The translations under genes were made by a program, and so were the position numbers. A stretch of 64,000 bases of DNA from Paragyromitra xinjiangensis (lineage: Eukaryota > Ascomycota > Pezizomycetes > Pezizales > Discinaceae). This document shows positions 1 to 10,030 of this stretch, piece after piece. Location: NCBI GenBank assembly GCA_038503065.1, contig JBCAMK010000009.1, positions 992,001-1,056,000 on the forward strand, in the 5' to 3' direction. How positions within the stretch are numbered: position 1 is the first letter of the stretch; each line of letters opens with the position of its first letter. The notes under the pieces are model-generated. The model was not told where the DNA came from. It saw only the letters and a program-made list of their open reading frames with translations, and searched no databases.

Positions 1-1213
1 CGGAGAGTTTTAGGCGCAGAAGGTAATGGCAGAAGGCTGTATATATACCTTTATTATGGAATAAGTTTGATTAGAGCGATGGGCTGGAGTTGGGGATTTG
101 CTTGTGAATACGTTGGCGGGGATTCATTTACCCGCAGTTTAAGGACCATGATTATAGAGCTTCATTAAAGACATTCTCTATAGCAATAGAAACCGATAAA
201 CAAGTATCACGAGTTTCTCTGAGGCCTTCCTCGATTATTTGGTATTAGTGGTTGCCTTCTGGCAGAGCCTTCAACCGTCAATTCTCGAGATTATGCGGCT
301 TATTGTTAGAGCACGGGGAAAAGTCGTTAGTTCCTGATGGATAGGAGTTGCTTTCGGGAACATTCTCCCATTTGGGTACAGCCTTTGGCTTCTTGAGGTA
401 TCATGATGCGAAGAGGTGTTACGAACTCTCGCTCTCTACACAGCCCCTGAACCTAAATCACGCCAGTACAGTAAAAAATATTTACTATTATTGCCTTAGA
501 CAATAACGGCGAAACACGATGCTTGCTTTTTTGTTGAGCAATAACTAGATGTTTTCCTGGTTTATTGTTGAATATTTTGTTGCATCGTGATACCTCAAAC
601 CCCATGGCAGCTCGTTGGACACGGCCGTACCTTGTCTACGTTATTTTAACTCCTCTACACTCTCTTGGCCACCCAAGAAAGGAAAATGAGCTTCTATTTC
701 GGCTCCTTACTAAAATTTCTTCGGCCAGTTCTATGATAGTAATATTTCATTCTGCGAAATAGAGAATAAGCAGGGGGCTAGATTTGTAACTTTTTTTATC
801 ATCAATATTAAGGTATCATTTTACTAGTTCTAACTTCAACAAGCCCTTTCACCGGCAAACCGCCTGCCCTTGTCAGCAAGTTCTCAGCTGAGGCTTCTAT
901 TTCCACAGCTCTATCACCTTTCACTAACATGCGATTCTACCATTAAATTAGAGCGCTTTTCTACATCTCATGAAGATCTACTCCCCACCTTTCTATCTCC
1001 GATGATGCCAAGATTGGTCTATGAGACTTCTGTAATCCTTGTCTAAGGGTGAACCAGATAGCTATGCGCTCACCCCCGGCTGTCGCACAAAAAAACTTTT
1101 ATTTGATAAACGTCTACAAAAAGCCCAATAAAATAACGCAAGGCAGAAAGAAGAAAAAAAGGACATGAAAAAAAAGTGATTCAAGATTGCTCAAATCACC
1201 CATGCTGGAAAGT
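1..1213. other. Gene-free left flank
   Basis: No reading frame here resembles a known protein, and the short open frames lack supporting splice signals or family motifs. The stretch holds one inverted-repeat element (393-598, listed separately) and runs into the 3' side of the BUD20 gene. Nothing else is seen. Confidence 0.6.
393..598. repeat. Inverted-repeat element (MITE-like, 206 bases)
   Basis: The 17-mer TTGAGGTATCATGATGC at 393-409 returns in inverted orientation at 582-598 as GCATCGTGATACCTCAA, with one mismatch in 17. The 172 bases between the arms contain no open gene. The size and terminal inverted repeats would suit a miniature inverted-repeat transposable element, but no clear target-site duplication is visible at the outer edges. 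A regulatory stem or chance pairing remains possible. Confidence 0.4.
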
Positions 1214-1744
1214 TCATTCAATCTCCATGGGTTTGACAGATTCTTTCGCCAGCTTTTCTGCCTCTTTCCTCGCCTCAAGCGCTTCGTAAAAAGACGTTGT
1301 GCCCAGCCCTGCGGCGGCATCAGCTTCCTTCTGAGAGTAGGGCTCCTCGTTCAGCATGCGCACTCTATGATGTTTCACAAGTGTTAGCCTCGTAGATAAA
1401 AAATTGCATTGGAAAATCTCTTTCAAGGGTGGAGGTTGTTCATACCTTCGTTTGTGATTCTTGCCTCGTCGATGTGCCGCCATATTGAATTCACTCTCGA
1501 AGTATTTTGCACACTCGACACAATGATATAGACCAAGACCAGGTTTGTCTTCGTCGGGGACAAGCGCTTTCAGCTGTGCGAGCCGTTTGGGGCTGCGGAG
1601 GTCGGCATGGACTTGATCGAGATCGCTGTTGGAATTTGAAACATGTTAGATTTGAGAGGGATATCACATATATTTACAGCGATTGGGGGGGGGGCTTAGT
1701 TACCGAGTTCTTCGCTTTGTCTTTGAGCGACGAATTGAACCCAT
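1214..1744 (-). CDS. BUD20: Bud20-like C2H2 zinc-finger ribosome export factor
   Basis: Homologue of yeast Bud20 and human ZNF593, a shuttling pre-60S ribosomal export factor. Exons on the minus strand are 1704-1744, 1446-1625 and 1214-1364, giving 123 residues. The N-terminus MGSIRRSKTKRRTRDLDQ is the basic family opening. One zinc finger follows with Cys49, Cys52, His65 and His71 in GLYHCVECAKYF...HRRGKNHKRR. The family motif EEPYSQKEADAAAGLG comes next, then a charged C-terminal tail. The first exon encodes only 13 full codons and the first intron is 78 bases with a run of G on the plus strand. The gene is divergent from ACO1, with about 607 bases between the start codons. Identification is firm; the splice sites are inferred from frame and motif continuity. 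Confidence 0.93.
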
Positions 1745-2351
1745 CTTGTAGGAAAGTAGATTGAGCGAGGTAGGGGTTCCCGGGTTCGTTAGAGCTTGGA
1801 TGAAGCTTTAGGTTGTTGTTCCGGAATTTTTTCTTTGCAGCGTGAGGCTCTGTGGCAGTGTGAGACAGCACGGGGGCTAGTTAGTGTGAGACTGAGGCGG
1901 ACGGCGGAGGGAAGGGTTTTGTCGGGCCGAGGGTCGGCGAAGAGGAGACTCGTAGTCGACAAATACAGAACAGTTGATTGGTCGAGAGGCCGTGAACCCT
2001 TTTGCAGCAGCTATTTTTTTTTTCTTTTGAGGTTTTTCCACTCCACCCCGCGCGGACGGTCCTTCCTCAGCGGGGTGTGCAGCAGATAATCGCACAAATT
2101 GTCGCGCCCGTGACGCAGTGTTGCATTTCCTGCTTCAAACCCGTTAATAGGTCTTGGCTGCTACCCCCCAGTCCTTCTAATCCCTCTTCTTATTCCATTT
2201 CCCATTCTCTCTCCTCCCCCTCTCTTCTTCCCCATTCTCATTTCCTCCCATATTTCCACTGGGAGTTTCTCTTTTCGAGATTTGCATCTCTTCTCCTTCG
2301 TAGCGAAGAGACTTCAGCTAGTGCTGTTTGTTGCATAAACTATCACCCACC
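1745..2351. promoter_or_regulatory. Divergent promoter region BUD20 / ACO1
   Basis: This 607-base space lies between two divergent start codons. It holds a CCAAT box in inverse orientation (ATTGG at 1977-1981), a strong pyrimidine tract at about 2160-2275 next to the ACO1 start, and GC-rich sequence in between. Pyrimidine tracts just upstream of the start codon are common in highly expressed fungal genes. CCAAT boxes bind the Hap complex, and aconitase is a known HapX/Hap-controlled iron gene in other ascomycetes; applying this here is inference. Confidence 0.5.
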
Positions 2352-5313
2352 ATGCTTTCCAGGCACCTTCCTAGGGCTGCCAGGCTGCCGCTGGTAAGTC
2401 TTTTTTACAATGTTCCCCTCACGTAGAGCTGGCGATGATAGCTGTCATCTTTGCGAGTGGCCTGAACTAAAAGACTAACAATTATGTTTTCTACAGAGCG
2501 TTGGCGTTAGAGCTGTAAGTATTTTAAAATGCGATCACTCGTTTTATTGAAACAAAATGTTTCAGTCTCGAGAAACAAGATATACTAAGAAATACTCAAA
2601 ATTCAGGGCCAAAGGTACCGTGGTCTTGCCTCTGTTAGCGATGATCCGCTCAGCAGAAAGGTCGAAATGACCAACTGGGAGAAGGTTTGTTTTTTTTCCC
2701 CCGCTGCAAATTTTCCAGTCAATATCGGAAATCCCCGGATATCCGGATAGCACCTGCTTTATTTTTTTTAGACTTCTTTGCTGACGTTTATTGCAGGGTA
2801 ATTACATCAACTACAAGTATGTTTCTTCTTAAGGGTCTTCCTAGAAATGTTGTTTTCTCGTTATCTATTGCTCTTGATTGTTTGTGAGATTGCCGAGCAA
2901 TCAAGAGTTGCAGTAATGCATCTGTGGGGATGATGTGCAGGTGTCGTCACATGCCAGGGGTCCGTGTGCTAAGACAAGGAACGCCTATCATAGGAAGATG
3001 AGCGAAAACCTCGACATCGTTCGCGCCCGTTTGAACCGTCCTCTTACATATGCCGAGAAGATTCTCTACTCGCATTTGGACGACCCTCATGGTCAGGAAA
3101 TTGAGCGCGGCAAATCTTACCTCAAGTTGCGACCGGATCGTGTTGCTTGCCAGGATGCTACCGCTCAGATGGCTATCTTGCAGTTCATGAGTGCGGGTAT
3201 GCCTAAGGTCGCTACCCCAACCACTGTGCACTGTGATCATTTGATCGAGGCGCAAATTGGTGGTGCAAAGGATTTGGCTAGAGCTGAGGAGATCAACAAG
3301 GAGGTCTACGAGTTCCTTTCTTCTGCTTGCGCTAAGTACGACATTGGTTTCTGGAAGCCTGGCTCTGGTATTATTCATCAGATTCTCCTCGAGAACTATG
3401 CTTTCCCTGGTGGTCTTCTTATCGGTACCGACTCGCACACTCCCAACGCTGGTGGTTTGGGGATGTGCGCTATCGGTGTTGGTGGTGCTGATGCTGTCGA
3501 TGTCATGGCCAACCTTCCTTGGGAATTAAAGGCGCCTAAGATCATTGGCGTCAAGCTTACTGGCCAATTGAGCGGATGGACTTCGCCCAAGGGTATGATA
3601 TCTACGGGTGATTTGGATTTGGGCCTATGCTAATGTTTTGGGTAGATATCATTTTGAAGGTTGCTGGTATTCTCACCGTAAAGGGTGGTACTGGTGCTAT
3701 CGTCGAGTACCACGGCCCTGGTGTCGAGTCTTTGTCTTCTACTGGTATGGGAACTATCTGTAACATGGGTGCCGAAATTGGCGCAACCACTTCTGTCTTC
3801 CCCTTCAACGACCGCATGTACGACTACCTGGCGGCGACTAAACGCAAGGACATTGGAGACTTTGCCCGCGTTTACGCTAAGGAGCTCAGGGAAGATGAGG
3901 GTGCCCAATACGACGAGCTGGTCGAGCTCGACTTGAACACCCTCGAGCCTCACATCAACGGACCCTTCACCCCCGACCTTGCTACCCCGATCTCCAAGTT
4001 CAAGGAGGCTGTTGAAAAGAACGGCTGGCCCGCCGAGCTCAAGGTTGGATTGATCGGTTCTTGCACCAACTCCTCATACGAGGATATGTCTCGCGCTGCT
4101 TCCATTGCCCGTGATGCTTTGGACCACGGAGTCAAGTCTAAGTCTGTCTACACTGTTACCCCTGGCTCTGAGCAGATCCGTGCCACCATTGCCCGTGATG
4201 GTCAGCTCCAGACTTTTGAGGAGTTTGGTGGTATCGTTCTTGCCAACGCTTGCGGACCCTGCATTGGTCAGTGGGATCGTCGTGACGTGAAGAAGGGTGA
4301 AGCCAACTCTATTATCTCTTCGTACAACCGTAACTTCACTGGCCGTAATGACGCCAACCCTGCAACTCACGCTTTCGTTACCTCACCTGATCTTGTCACC
4401 GCTATGTCCATCGCTGGCGATCTTCGCTTCAACCCCTTGACCGATAAGTTGAAGGACAAGGACGGAAAGGAGTTCTTGCTTTCTCCTCCTACTGGCGTCG
4501 GTCTTCCTCCAAACGGCTATGACCCAGGACGTGACACCTACCAGGCTCCTCCTGAGGACCGCTTTTCCGTCCAAGTCCAGGTTTCCCCAACTTCCGATCG
4601 TCTCCAGGTTCTCTCCCCCTTCGCGTCGTGGGATAGAAAGGATGCCACCGATATCCCAATCTTGATCAAGTGCAAAGGCAAGACCACCACCGACCACATC
4701 TCCATGGCCGGTCCTTGGTTGAAGTACCGTGGTCACTTGGATAACATCTCCAACAACATGTTGATTGGTGCCATCAACGCTGAAAACGACGAGGCCAACA
4801 GCGTCAAGAACTTCTTAACTGGCGAGTACGATACCGTCCCAGGTACCGCTCGTGCCTACAAGGCTAAGGGCATCAAGTGGGTTGTTATTGGTGACTGGAA
4901 CTACGGAGAGGGATCTTCCCGTGAGCATGCCGCTCTCGAGCCCAGACACTTGGGAGGTCTTGCTATCATTACCAAGTCTTTTGCTCGTATCCACGAGACC
5001 AACTTGAAGAAACAGGGAATGCTTCCCTTGACTTTCGAGAATCCTGAGGACTACGACAAGATCAACCCTGATGACAAGGTCGACGTTCTCGTCACCGAGC
5101 TCGCAGTTGGCAAGCCTTTGACCATGAAGGTTCACCCCAAGAACGGCAAGACTTGGGACGTCAAGCTCTCCCACACTTTCAACGAGGGTATGTTCATCTC
5201 CACTAATCCGAATGCAGATAATTTTAATGCTAACTGTGGAACTAGGACAAATCGTATGGTTCAAGGAGGGCTCTGCCTTGAATGCTATGGCTAAGGCTCA
5301 CGCTTCTCATTAA
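2352..5313 (+). CDS. ACO1: Aconitate hydratase, mitochondrial
   Basis: Aconitase converts citrate to isocitrate in the Krebs cycle through a [4Fe-4S] cluster. Seven exons: 2352-2393, 2497-2514, 2607-2684, 2797-2816, 2994-3592, 3646-5187 and 5246-5313, joining in frame to 788 residues, which is normal for the mitochondrial enzyme. The N-terminus [14 protein letters not shown] is rich in Arg and lacks acidic residues, as expected for a mitochondrial presequence. Cluster ligands are visible as Cys392 (GSCTNSS) and Cys455/Cys458 ([10 protein letters not shown]). The C-terminal swivel domain carries the family motif [18 protein letters not shown]. Exons 2 and 4 are only 18 and 20 bases. A plain open frame starting in the fourth intron (2935) and one ending beyond the sixth donor are read-through artefacts. 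Its neighbour BUD20 is divergent. Confidence 0.97.
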
Positions 5314-5853
5314 ATGACAATGGAGTAGTACGTGGGGGGTGGAAGGATAAGTATCAAGAGAGTTGAAAAAGGCACTATGTACAGCATTTCTTTTTTCTTA
5401 TGTCTATGGGATGTTTATGAGTGGGAGTGGAGGTTTATAACTTCTGGGAGGAAAATGATTCGTGGAGAAGGGACGAAATAGTCACCCTGTGGTTAGCATC
5501 ATTCAGCGCTTTTGCTTTTGTTTTTTATTTCGAATTCGAGGTTCTGGGTTTTTTTCTTTATCGTGAATATTCCCCTAACCCCCTCGCTCTATCAGGTTTC
5601 ATATATTGGGTTCTCCTGTATTTGTCAATGAATGACTGGTTTTATCGTCTTTGTGGCCTCGTAGGTGTAAATCGTTGTTCGAAGCGCCGACTGCCAGAGC
5701 GCTATGGTGATGACAAAGGTAAGAATTTTGAATTTAAAGAAACAGACCTGCTTTTTTCTTTGGAATGAGTATCCTGTAAAAACAACGTAAAAGTAGCCTT
5801 CCTAATCTATAATTCCCCACTTCGCCTTTTTGTTTAATATTTACTCTAGATGC
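5314..5853. other. Convergent intergenic space ACO1 / PRO3
   Basis: This is the space between two convergent stop codons, presumably both 3' untranslated regions. It is T-rich on the plus strand, with AAATAAA-like and TTGTTT stretches. The 115-codon open frame here has no ATG start and no recognisable similarity. Confidence 0.6.
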
Positions 5854-7072
5854 CTATTTCTTGGTACTCCCCAACCCAGCAGCCATATTTGTAGCTTCCT
5901 GAATAGCCCTCGCAATCGTAGACCTCACTTTCCCGTCCTCTAACATCAGCAGTCCTCCAATCGTACACCCAGCTGGCGTCGACACCTGTTCTCTAATAAT
6001 CGCTGGATGTTGTCCCGACAACACCAGTCGTCCAGCACCTTGCATAGCTAGGGTTACCATAGCGAATTAGCATGCGATCACACAACCCGAGATCGGCAAG
6101 AGCCATCATAACACTTACTCTGAGCAGCCATCATCTGCGCCTCTGCCCTCGGCAATCCCATCATGACTCCACCATCCGCCATAGCCTCGACAATAAGCGC
6201 GAAGAAGGCGGGGCCTGAACCGCATAGGGCGGTACAGGCATCCATGTGCTTTTCGCCGAGGATTAGGGATTTGCCGATTTGGCTGAAAATCCATGAGACG
6301 AGGGTCTTTTCAGAGGGTGGGAGGTCTTCGTCGGTTGAGATGACGGTCATGGACTCGCGGATCTGTGTGGATGGTTAGTACTTCGTTTCCCCCTTCTAGG
6401 TGTGGGGGTGAGGAGGGGTTTGGTGGGGTGATATTTCATGAATGTGGATCCTATATTAGGATATAGACGACAAAACAGAATGCAAAACGCAATTGATCAA
6501 ATGGAAAAGAAATAAAATAAAGAATTGAACTTCTAACGTACCTTAGATGCAGTATTCGGCATTGCTCTTACCACCCTGGTACTCTTCGGTACTATTGCCT
6601 TCAATTGCACAATCTTCACCCCCGCCAAAATGCTCACCAGCAACTTCCCTTCTAGAGCCTCAGCCATCCCTTCCTCTCCTAGAATCTCTGTATACATCTG
6701 TGGTTTGCACCCCAGAATCACCACATCACCCAGCTTTGCTCCCTCCACGTTTCCCTTCGTTAACACCTTAACCTGCCCTTCGTAATCCGCGAACGCATTT
6801 CGAACTCGCTCTGCTGATTCGGGGCGCTTTACACAGGCGATGAATCGTGACGGGAGTTTAGGAGGTGTGTTATCAACATCGGGAAAACGGGTAGGCAGAA
6901 GTGCGTTTGGAGTTGATGTCCCGCTAGGAGACGCAGACCGGAGAGATGTCAATGAGGAGAGGATGCCGGAAAGGATTGCGACACCCATAGTGCCGCAACC
7001 GAGGACGGTTATGGTGAGGGGGTTAGATTCCATGTTAGGCGCAAGAAGGGCTTGGTAGAGTGCAGAGTTCAT
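5854..7072 (-). CDS. PRO3: Pyrroline-5-carboxylate reductase
   Basis: It catalyses the last step of proline synthesis, reducing 1-pyrroline-5-carboxylate with NAD(P)H. Exons are 6542-7072, 6119-6362 and 5854-6047, giving 322 residues. The Rossmann motif TVLGCGTMGVAILSGI lies near residue 20, the sequence VRAMPNTASK spans the first splice junction, and CGSGPAFFALIVEAMADG is the start of the dimerisation domain. The C-terminal P5CR signature is STPAGCTIGGLLMLEDGKVR. A second in-frame ATG at 7033 gives MESNPLTITVLGCG, closer to many fungal homologues, and would yield 309 residues; both starts have a good A at -3. The gene is divergent from RBD2; a striking palindrome lies 92-128 bases upstream of the start. 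Confidence 0.95.
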
Positions 7073-7606
7073 GGTGGGGGATTTTTCTGGTGGGGTTGCT
7101 ACTAAAGCTGTCAAAAGTGGAATGAGTCTTAGACTCTTAGGGTCTCGCTAAGGATAAGGATAAGATTAGGGTTAGGTGTAACGGTTACACCTCCCTAATC
7201 TTCTCGGGTTGGAGAATTCCGGGCAGTTCCAGGGAGTCGAGAAAAGCTCAAAAAGAGCTGCTGCAATCTAGTATAATCGTAAAATTCCCGGATCCGTTCT
7301 TCATTTGCCTAGTAGCTAGGTAATTTGCTTTAGCATAGGGTTTACTGGCCCCTGAATCCTTCTCCCAAGTCGTGATTTGCAGCCTTGGGGGCGAATTCCA
7401 GCTCCGTAACTGGCTGCTGTCAACAAAACCAGTTTAGTTTGATATCCTACCGTTGCAGCAGCCAGAGAAAATCCCGAGGCCCTGTTTTTTTTCTTGCTTC
7501 CTCAGGGACAACACCGTACAGTTACTCTCCAACGCGAACCACGAACGGTGAAACGCATACGCCCCCCCACGGTACACGCGACGAGAAGAAACGGAAAGGA
7601 GACAAA
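7073..7606. promoter_or_regulatory. Divergent promoter region PRO3 / RBD2
   Basis: This 534-base space lies between divergent starts. It contains the bulged palindrome at 7164-7200 (listed separately). It also has a short run of homopolymer C and a purine-rich AGAAGAAACGGAAAGGAGAC segment immediately before the RBD2 ATG. An open frame extending the RBD2 reading frame upstream to 7385 is not conserved in type with rhomboids and is taken as leader. Confidence 0.5.
7164..7200. promoter_or_regulatory. Bulged 17-bp palindrome containing a telobox
   Basis: The left arm is GATTAGGG, a 2-base bulge TT, then AGGTGTAAC (7164-7182). The centre is one G (7183) and the right arm GTTACACCT then CCCTAATC (7184-7200). 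All 17 arm bases pair. The left arm with its bulge creates TTAGGGTTAGG at 7166-7176, a telomere-repeat-like box of the kind bound by Myb/telobox proteins such as Tbf1. A dimeric factor site controlling PRO3, RBD2 or both is the likeliest role; this is inference. Confidence 0.55.
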
Positions 7607-8691
7607 ATGTCCTCGTCAACAAGAGACCCCAGAGCTCAGGCATTGATAGCCTCGTTGAGCCAGACGTGGAAGAAGCTAGAAAGCTACCTCTTCCGGCTCC
7701 CTGTATTGACGAGAGTTGTTATGCTGCTGATCGCGGTGTTCCACTTTCTGACGATCTTTGGAGTGCCGATGGCAGAGTACTTTGCGTTGGATCCGGCAAA
7801 GATGGATTTAGGACAGAGTACGACCTTTTCCCCGAGGGAATGATGCAATGTCAAGGAAGACTCAATGGATGTTTGGACGGATAGGGGGCTAATCAGTGTT
7901 TTGGGGGAATTAAATAGTGCATCGATTGAACACATATCCGCTCATTCATATTGGCCTGCTCCACGCAATAATGAATCTGGTTGCGCTTACACCACTGTTG
8001 GAGAGATTCGAAAGGGAGATTGGAACATTAAAGACGCTGTTGCTTGTGCTCGGACGTAGGTTGCCGAACCCTATCCCACCATTGAACACGAGGCTGATGT
8101 AGCTGAATAGCGCTCGTCACTTTCCCCGGCTTCCTGTATCTCGGCATTGAGATGTTTATACTCCAAGGCAACACCGTAGTTGCCGGAGCCAGCGCATTAG
8201 TATTCACCCTTATGGCCGCCGAAGCCATAAAGACCTTCGCATTCCAACCATACTACAACATAGCCGGCTGGGAAATACCCTCGTGGACTACCCCGATCTT
8301 TTGGATGATCGCAATTGCCTTCCTCGTCCCTGGAAGCTCCCTAATCGGACACTTCTGCGGGTTGGTGATAGGTTACGCATGTCCGTTCCACCTATCCTCC
8401 CTTCCCTTCACATGAAAAACACTAACACCATCCACAGATGCATGTCGCTATCTCCGTCTCCTCGAACCCTCCGAATGGGTCTTAGCTAAAGTCGAATCCA
8501 AACTCCATTTCCTCCTCCGACGCATCCCATACTACATCTCAGTCGAGAACCGCACCGAGATGAACTACTGGGAGTTCCTGCCGATGGCAGGTTCCATGAG
8601 ACAAACTCGTGGAGATCACGCGCCCGCAGCTCCTCCGGCGGCACCACCCGCATCTACAGCAGCAGGATCAGGAGTGAGGCTAGGACCGTAG
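7607..8691 (+). CDS. RBD2: Rhomboid-family intramembrane serine protease (Rbd2 type)
   Basis: Rhomboid proteases cleave transmembrane segments; fungal Rbd2 acts in the Golgi and is linked to SREBP cleavage in fission yeast and Aspergillus. Exons 7607-7817, 7918-8055, 8111-8371 and 8438-8691 join to 287 residues. The family block HRLNTYPLIHIGLLHAIMN follows the first hydrophobic segment. The likely catalytic pair is Ser144 in VAGASALVF and His197 in LIGHFCGLVIG, both inside hydrophobic helices. About six membrane segments are seen before residue 205. The cytosolic tail is basic, then Pro/Ala-rich at the end. Downstream splicing of the third intron falls two residues after the His helix. Identification is firm at family level; the substrate is unknown. 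Confidence 0.92.
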
Positions 8692-9562
8692 GTGTCGAGA
8701 TGTGGGGTTGATGGAAGGGCTGGTGGGTTTACTGTGTATATATTTTTCTGTAGGACATGGTATTAGGATGACGTAAGGTTTTAGCTTTGCATAGATTGAT
8801 GTGAGTGGGGCAAAATATTTGGATGGTTATGGTATTGTATTGGAAGAAATATACATAATGTGTAGTACTTATGAGGGCGTTTGTGCATTCTTCGAGTTCC
8901 GCTGATCCGCTACGAGTGCCGTTTCGTGATCCATTTTAGAAATAATCACCGCATATAAAGTAGCACGGTTTCATCCGTTGCAATAACACACTACCATACG
9001 GCGTGCCAATTTAAGGCGACCCGATTAGCCACTGTTACGAATAAATCAGCCCAACTGCTTGACCACACCCCTAATCCCTTTATCATGAAAGATCACTCGA
9101 GGAATCGATGGTCTAGATTTCCCTTCCAAAGATAGCTGTTCATTGAACTCTTCCCCCACTCGCTCCAAAGATCTCGTGTTTACACAAGTTGGCCATGGAC
9201 AAACTACACCCCATTGAGCAACAAAGGGCAAATCGAAAGCAATAATGCAGCTATTACTTTCAATAGGGCCGAACCTTCAGTTGTGCAAAAAACTAATTTA
9301 TGGATTATTGAAAAAATACGAATACAGAAAAAGGAACGCTTAGCCATGTCATACTTAAACGACAATACGTGAACCAAGAGGAGTTTATCCCCTCAAACAG
9401 CAACTTATTGTAATCTAAGTCCCTCTTACCACAATATCAAATACAAAAGGATCGTTGATCCGATCCTCCTCTTTGCGCATCAGCAGCATACCCCTTAACC
9501 TCCAATACAGTTACACATATCCCTCTACCTATCATTAAGTTAGAAGTTATCAATCACCGTTA
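8692..9562. other. Intergenic space after RBD2
   Basis: This 870-base space between the convergent RBD2 and the small secreted-protein gene holds AT-rich probable 3' sequences. No conserved reading frame was recognised; the short open frame at 9046-9231 on the minus strand has no motif. Confidence 0.5.
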
Positions 9563-10030
9563 TCACAATTCATCACGCGACTGCCTTCCGCATCCCCCCA
9601 CACATACATCCATCCTACGACTAAACTCTTCCCCGTCCACGTACTCAGTATCAGCATTCATCTCCCGGAGAGTGGCTTCATGACAGCGATGCTCGCATGA
9701 GCCTCTCATCATGCCTTTGCCCAACCTCGTAGCTGTAGATAGAGTGACCTTCAAATCAGGGAACTCAGCTGCACCAAAAGTGAAGGGGAAATCAGCTAAG
9801 TCTTCTTCCATCTCTTGCTGGGTCTTCAAGCATTTCCTTCCCTGTCTCATGAGTTGCTCAAATGTTCCATCATAGAGGTCATTGTTTTTCTGTTTTATCA
9901 ATAGCTCCACCTGAATCATTCCACATTCATCCATCATATCTTCCGCTACACTAGCTATGCCTGTCCCAGCCAAGAAGACCAGAATGATGAGGAAGATCAG
10001 CGGACTGATGAGTGTGCGAGTAGATAGCAT
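9563..10030 (-). CDS. Small Cys-rich protein with signal peptide and C-terminal RDEL
   Basis: An intronless frame of 155 codons starts with a true ATG. Residues 7-29 are strongly hydrophobic (LISPLIFLIILVFLAGTGIASVA), as in a signal peptide or signal anchor. Six cysteines follow at 36, 67, 112, 116, 143 and 147, the last four as two CxxxC pairs (CEHRC, CVGGC). The mature part is acidic and predicted helical. The last four residues are RDEL, a variant of the HDEL/KDEL ER retrieval signal. This suggests a soluble disulphide-bonded ER-lumen protein; a secreted effector is the alternative if RDEL is not recognised. I do not recognise the family. No neighbour suggests a function. The coding status rests on the signal peptide and paired cysteines only. 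Confidence 0.55.
   Translation of the reverse strand: MLSTRTLISPLIFLIILVFLAGTGIASVAEDMMDECGMIQVELLIKQKNNDLYDGTFEQLMRQGRKCLKTQQEMEEDLADFPFTFGAAEFPDLKVTLSTATRLGKGMMRGSCEHRCHEATLREMNADTEYVDGEEFSRRMDVCVGGCGRQSRDEL

Noticed and set aside
2947..3438. Long minus-strand frame (163 codons) inside ACO1
   Set aside because: It is antisense to a conserved aconitase exon, has no motif, and is explained by codon bias of the real gene.
5421..5768. Plus-strand frame of 115 codons after ACO1
   Set aside because: It starts with GTG rather than ATG, has no family resemblance, and lies in the ACO1 3' flank.
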